Source: a virus
Virus record (IMG/VR): IMGVR_UViG_3300037119_005060
Coordinates: 1-23,588 of that record
Direction: 5' to 3' (one strand)
DNA length: 23,588 nucleotides
The notes under the pieces are model-generated. The model ran no database searches. It was not told where the DNA came from and saw only the letters and a list, made by a program, of their open reading frames with translations. Made by a program: the position numbers and the translations under genes. Shown one piece after another: positions 21,392 through 23,588 of the stretch; position 1 is the first letter of the stretch, and every line of letters begins with the position of its first letter.

Positions 21392-23461
21392 TTAGTAGTG
21401 GCCTCCGCCTTTCCAGACCATTTGCATTTCGTCGACGTAATCGAGCTCGCAGAGCACGGCGTAACGGAGGCAATCGACCGGATCCTTGCACGCCCCATGC
21501 GTCCCGTCCCGGCCGGTCCATTCCTTGAGCGCAAAGCGCAAATTCGGGCAGGTGTCCGCGATGAACAGTCGGGGCTCGTTTAGACGTTGCAGTCTCGGGG
21601 AAAACTCTCCCTGGTCGACTTCGTCGTCGTAGGCCAGGAGGGTGTTGATCTTTTCGATCGAGCCGTCGCTCCGGCTCGTGATGTTTTGCTCGCTCGGGGC
21701 CGCCCGGAAGATCAGGCCGACTTTTTCGCACTCGATAATGTTGGTGGTCGGCGCTTCCTTGGCCAGGGTCGGCGAGGAGGCATAGCGCGAATCCATCCAA
21801 CGCTCATAGATCCGCTCCCCGGCTTCTTTTTCTTCGTCCTGGACGGCCAGGCCCGGCCGGGCGGGCAACGCGCGACGGCGGCCGAACAGGCCCCGGCGGA
21901 CCGGCATACGGCGCGGCTCGCCCTCCGGTTTCGCGATGTAGAATCCCTCGCGACCCTCGAGCCGGAAAATTTCGTCCCGGTAACGGTCCAGACCGAATCC
22001 AAAGGGAGCTTGCGCGGGCCCAGGACTGCCGTCAAAGGCCACGCGGCCGCCAATCGTGCCCCGGGTGCCTCCGGCGGTCGCCCAGGGACCAGGATCGCCG
22101 ATCCCTTGCACGTACGCGCTCGGCTGGTTGTGTCCCGTCGAGGGCCATTCCCGATAAACGAACCAACGGCCGGCCGGATCGATCAAAATCCAAAGCATGA
22201 ACCAGTTTCGACCTGGGCAAGGGTCCACGATCAGGTAACGGGTCCCATGCGCCGGGATCCGCTCGAGAGTAACCTCGTGCCAGGACGTGTTGAAGGTCGG
22301 AAATTGCTGCAAACGTGCCCGGGAGAGGATCCCGTAGACGCGCGAGAGAATTTTCGACCTGGTCGCGTTCCGCCAGAGCTTGTAAAAGCGTTCGGCCCCG
22401 AAAATTGATCGTTTCCCGGCCTCGGCCGTGCTCGGGTTCCAGGAAAATCCGTAGTAGGGGTTGTCGGTGATGTGAAAATAGACGATCAGCGCCCGCTGAT
22501 TGCCGTCCGAGCCTGGTCCGGCGAGCTTGACCCTGGGGACCTTCTCGAAACGGCCGCTCGGACGACCATCCGCCCCTTTGATCGGGAGCAATTCGGCATC
22601 CGACTCGAGCACGACCTTGCTGCCGTGGTCGTATTCGTCGACGATCGCGGTGTAATTCTGATCGATCGACGTGAAAGTGACGAGCACGATCCCGCCCCGG
22701 TCGCCCATGCGGACCCGCAGCGTGCGCAGGAGCTCGGGATCCCGGAGCTCGTCGCACCAAAGCGCGTCGAGCTGGTCGCCCTCCATGTCGGCCGGGTTTT
22801 GTTTGTAATTTTTGAACCAGTTCTGGCTCTCGTTAGGCAATTTGAATTTGTTCCCGACGAAATTCGTCCCGTTCCAGTTGATCCGGGCCGAGATCCCCTC
22901 CTTGAGCTTCCCGGTCCCGGAGATCCGGGCGCGGATATCGGCGGGCATGTAGCGCCAAAGGATCGGCTGCTGGCGGGCGATCGATACGTCCTCCGAATCG
23001 GCAAAGCACCAGGTCCGGCGTTCGGCGGCCGCCATCAGGATCCGCATGATCTTTTTTCCGGCGTACTCGCTTTTGCTCGAGCGGTTGCTCCCGGAGATCC
23101 AGATCTCGAGAGCTCCTAAGATCGTTAGGGGTCCGGCCCCGCTCTTTTTCCGGCGGGCCGCTTCGCGCAGGAAATCATCCGGGATCGTTCGGCAAAATTT
23201 CCGGTCCTGGAGGTTCCAATTTGGGTTGACCAGGACGACCTCGTTGCCATCGCAAAGGAGCTGGTCGATCACGTTCCAGATCGGCGAGTTGTAACCCCTG
23301 GTGAAGGGATCCCGCCGCTCGGCGTTCATAATTCGCGCCCGTTCCTGCTTCAAAAACAGGATATCCTGGCGGGCCTGGGCCTCGCCAAACTTAGCGACCC
23401 GAGCGTGGACAGACTCGAGCGAGGGCAAAGGTAGGAGCGGATGAGGTATGTCGAGATTCAT
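21392..23461 (-). CDS. terL: Terminase large subunit (DNA-packaging ATPase/nuclease), 689 aa
   Basis: This is the motor that pumps DNA into the empty head and cuts the concatemer. The ATPase part has a Walker A-like GSNRSSKS (124-131), Walker B LDALWCDE (231-238, with the catalytic Glu last) and a coupling motif TFTS (262-265). The nuclease part has an RNase H-like layout. It includes YLIVDPCPGRNWFMLWILID (first Asp at 413), a FVYREWP strand with Glu438, a region with MDSRYASS (D557), and the closing KDPVDCLRYAVL (D660/D663). The length of 689 aa is long for TerL because of an extended N-terminus and an Arg-rich stretch near 517-545. The start overlaps the upstream gene (ATGA). The Walker A lacks the usual Gly before Lys (SSKS), which is tolerated in some terminases. 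Confidence 0.93.
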   Translation of the reverse strand: MNLDIPHPLLPLPSLESVHARVAKFGEAQARQDILFLKQERARIMNAERRDPFTRGYNSPIWNVIDQLLCDGNEVVLVNPNWNLQDRKFCRTIPDDFLREAARRKKSGAGPLTILGALEIWISGSNRSSKSEYAGKKIMRILMAAAERRTWCFADSEDVSIARQQPILWRYMPADIRARISGTGKLKEGISARINWNGTNFVGNKFKLPNESQNWFKNYKQNPADMEGDQLDALWCDELRDPELLRTLRVRMGDRGGIVLVTFTSIDQNYTAIVDEYDHGSKVVLESDAELLPIKGADGRPSGRFEKVPRVKLAGPGSDGNQRALIVYFHITDNPYYGFSWNPSTAEAGKRSIFGAERFYKLWRNATRSKILSRVYGILSRARLQQFPTFNTSWHEVTLERIPAHGTRYLIVDPCPGRNWFMLWILIDPAGRWFVYREWPSTGHNQPSAYVQGIGDPGPWATAGGTRGTIGGRVAFDGSPGPAQAPFGFGLDRYRDEIFRLEGREGFYIAKPEGEPRRMPVRRGLFGRRRALPARPGLAVQDEEKEAGERIYERWMDSRYASSPTLAKEAPTTNIIECEKVGLIFRAAPSEQNITSRSDGSIEKINTLLAYDDEVDQGEFSPRLQRLNEPRLFIADTCPNLRFALKEWTGRDGTHGACKDPVDCLRYAVLCELDYVDEMQMVWKGGGHY

Positions 23462-23588
23462 AGCTCGAGCTCTCCTTGTTCCCCGCCGCCCAATTGTCGG
23501 CGGACCTGGTCCGCATAGTCACCGTGGAACTCGTAGCCGTGTGATGCCTCAAAGAACGAAATGTTAGGTTTCTCGAATCGCGTTACTC
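23458..23588 (-). CDS. Unidentified gene upstream of terminase, C-terminal fragment
   Basis: Only the last 42 residues are inside the window. They read in a frame open to the right edge, include ISFFEASHGYEFHGDYADQV and end RRQLGGGEQGELEL. The stop TGA overlaps the terminase ATG (ATGA). From position it could be the small terminase subunit, but nothing in the visible part confirms this. Confidence 0.6.
   Translation of the reverse strand, partial: VTRFEKPNISFFEASHGYEFHGDYADQVRRQLGGGEQGELEL

Overview
The window is a stretch of a tailed-phage (or prophage) genome and holds the late, virion-building half of it. Every convincing gene lies on the minus strand, so the biological order runs from the right edge to the left edge. 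Genes are packed tightly. Many neighbours share 1-8 bases, most often a 4-base ATGA (stop TGA inside the next ATG), and the longest gaps are about 120-160 bases. Long plus-strand reading frames are antisense shadows caused by the high GC content. No integrase, repressor, replication gene or tape-measure gene is visible. The host cannot be named. High GC, Sec-type signal peptides on two phage proteins, and a signal-less GH108-type endolysin with small membrane proteins suggest a Gram-negative-type host, but this is inference.

Layout from right to left. (1) 23588-21392: the tail of an unidentified gene, then the large terminase subunit, which packages DNA. (2) 21388-19254: small accessory proteins. 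These are a Cys-containing protein, a winged-helix DNA-binding protein, a Lar-like zinc-ribbon/coiled-coil protein, a helical protein and a double zinc-ribbon protein. Their base composition differs from the rest of the window. (3) 19257-12609: the head module, with portal, a small portal-linked protein, a stand-alone TIM-barrel/glycosidase-like protein, a small doubtful ORF, a scaffold-like protein, the major capsid protein and a small beta-rich capsid protein. (4) 12592-12505: a tRNA-like gene enclosed by a 13-bp perfect inverted repeat.

(5) 12487-6213: the adsorption and decoration module. A helical hypothetical protein precedes a 1230-residue protein that joins a serine esterase, a glycosidase-like domain with two inserted beta modules, and a C-terminal part that looks like a virion anchor or carbohydrate-binding region. 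Two tail-fibre-like proteins with signal peptides follow, and then a second stand-alone esterase clearly related to the first. (6) 6208-4557: the lysis module, with a TM/coiled-coil protein, two small membrane proteins (holin candidates), an acidic Pro-rich protein and the endolysin. (7) 4550-1: a nozzle/stopper-like protein, four structural or hypothetical proteins, and a cupin-like protein cut by the left edge.

The most unusual feature is a set of interchangeable enzymes in the virion region. The esterase occurs alone and fused, and the TIM-barrel domain occurs alone and fused, with shared signature motifs. A plausible role is removal of esterified surface polysaccharide during adsorption. 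That role is inferred and not shown by the sequence.
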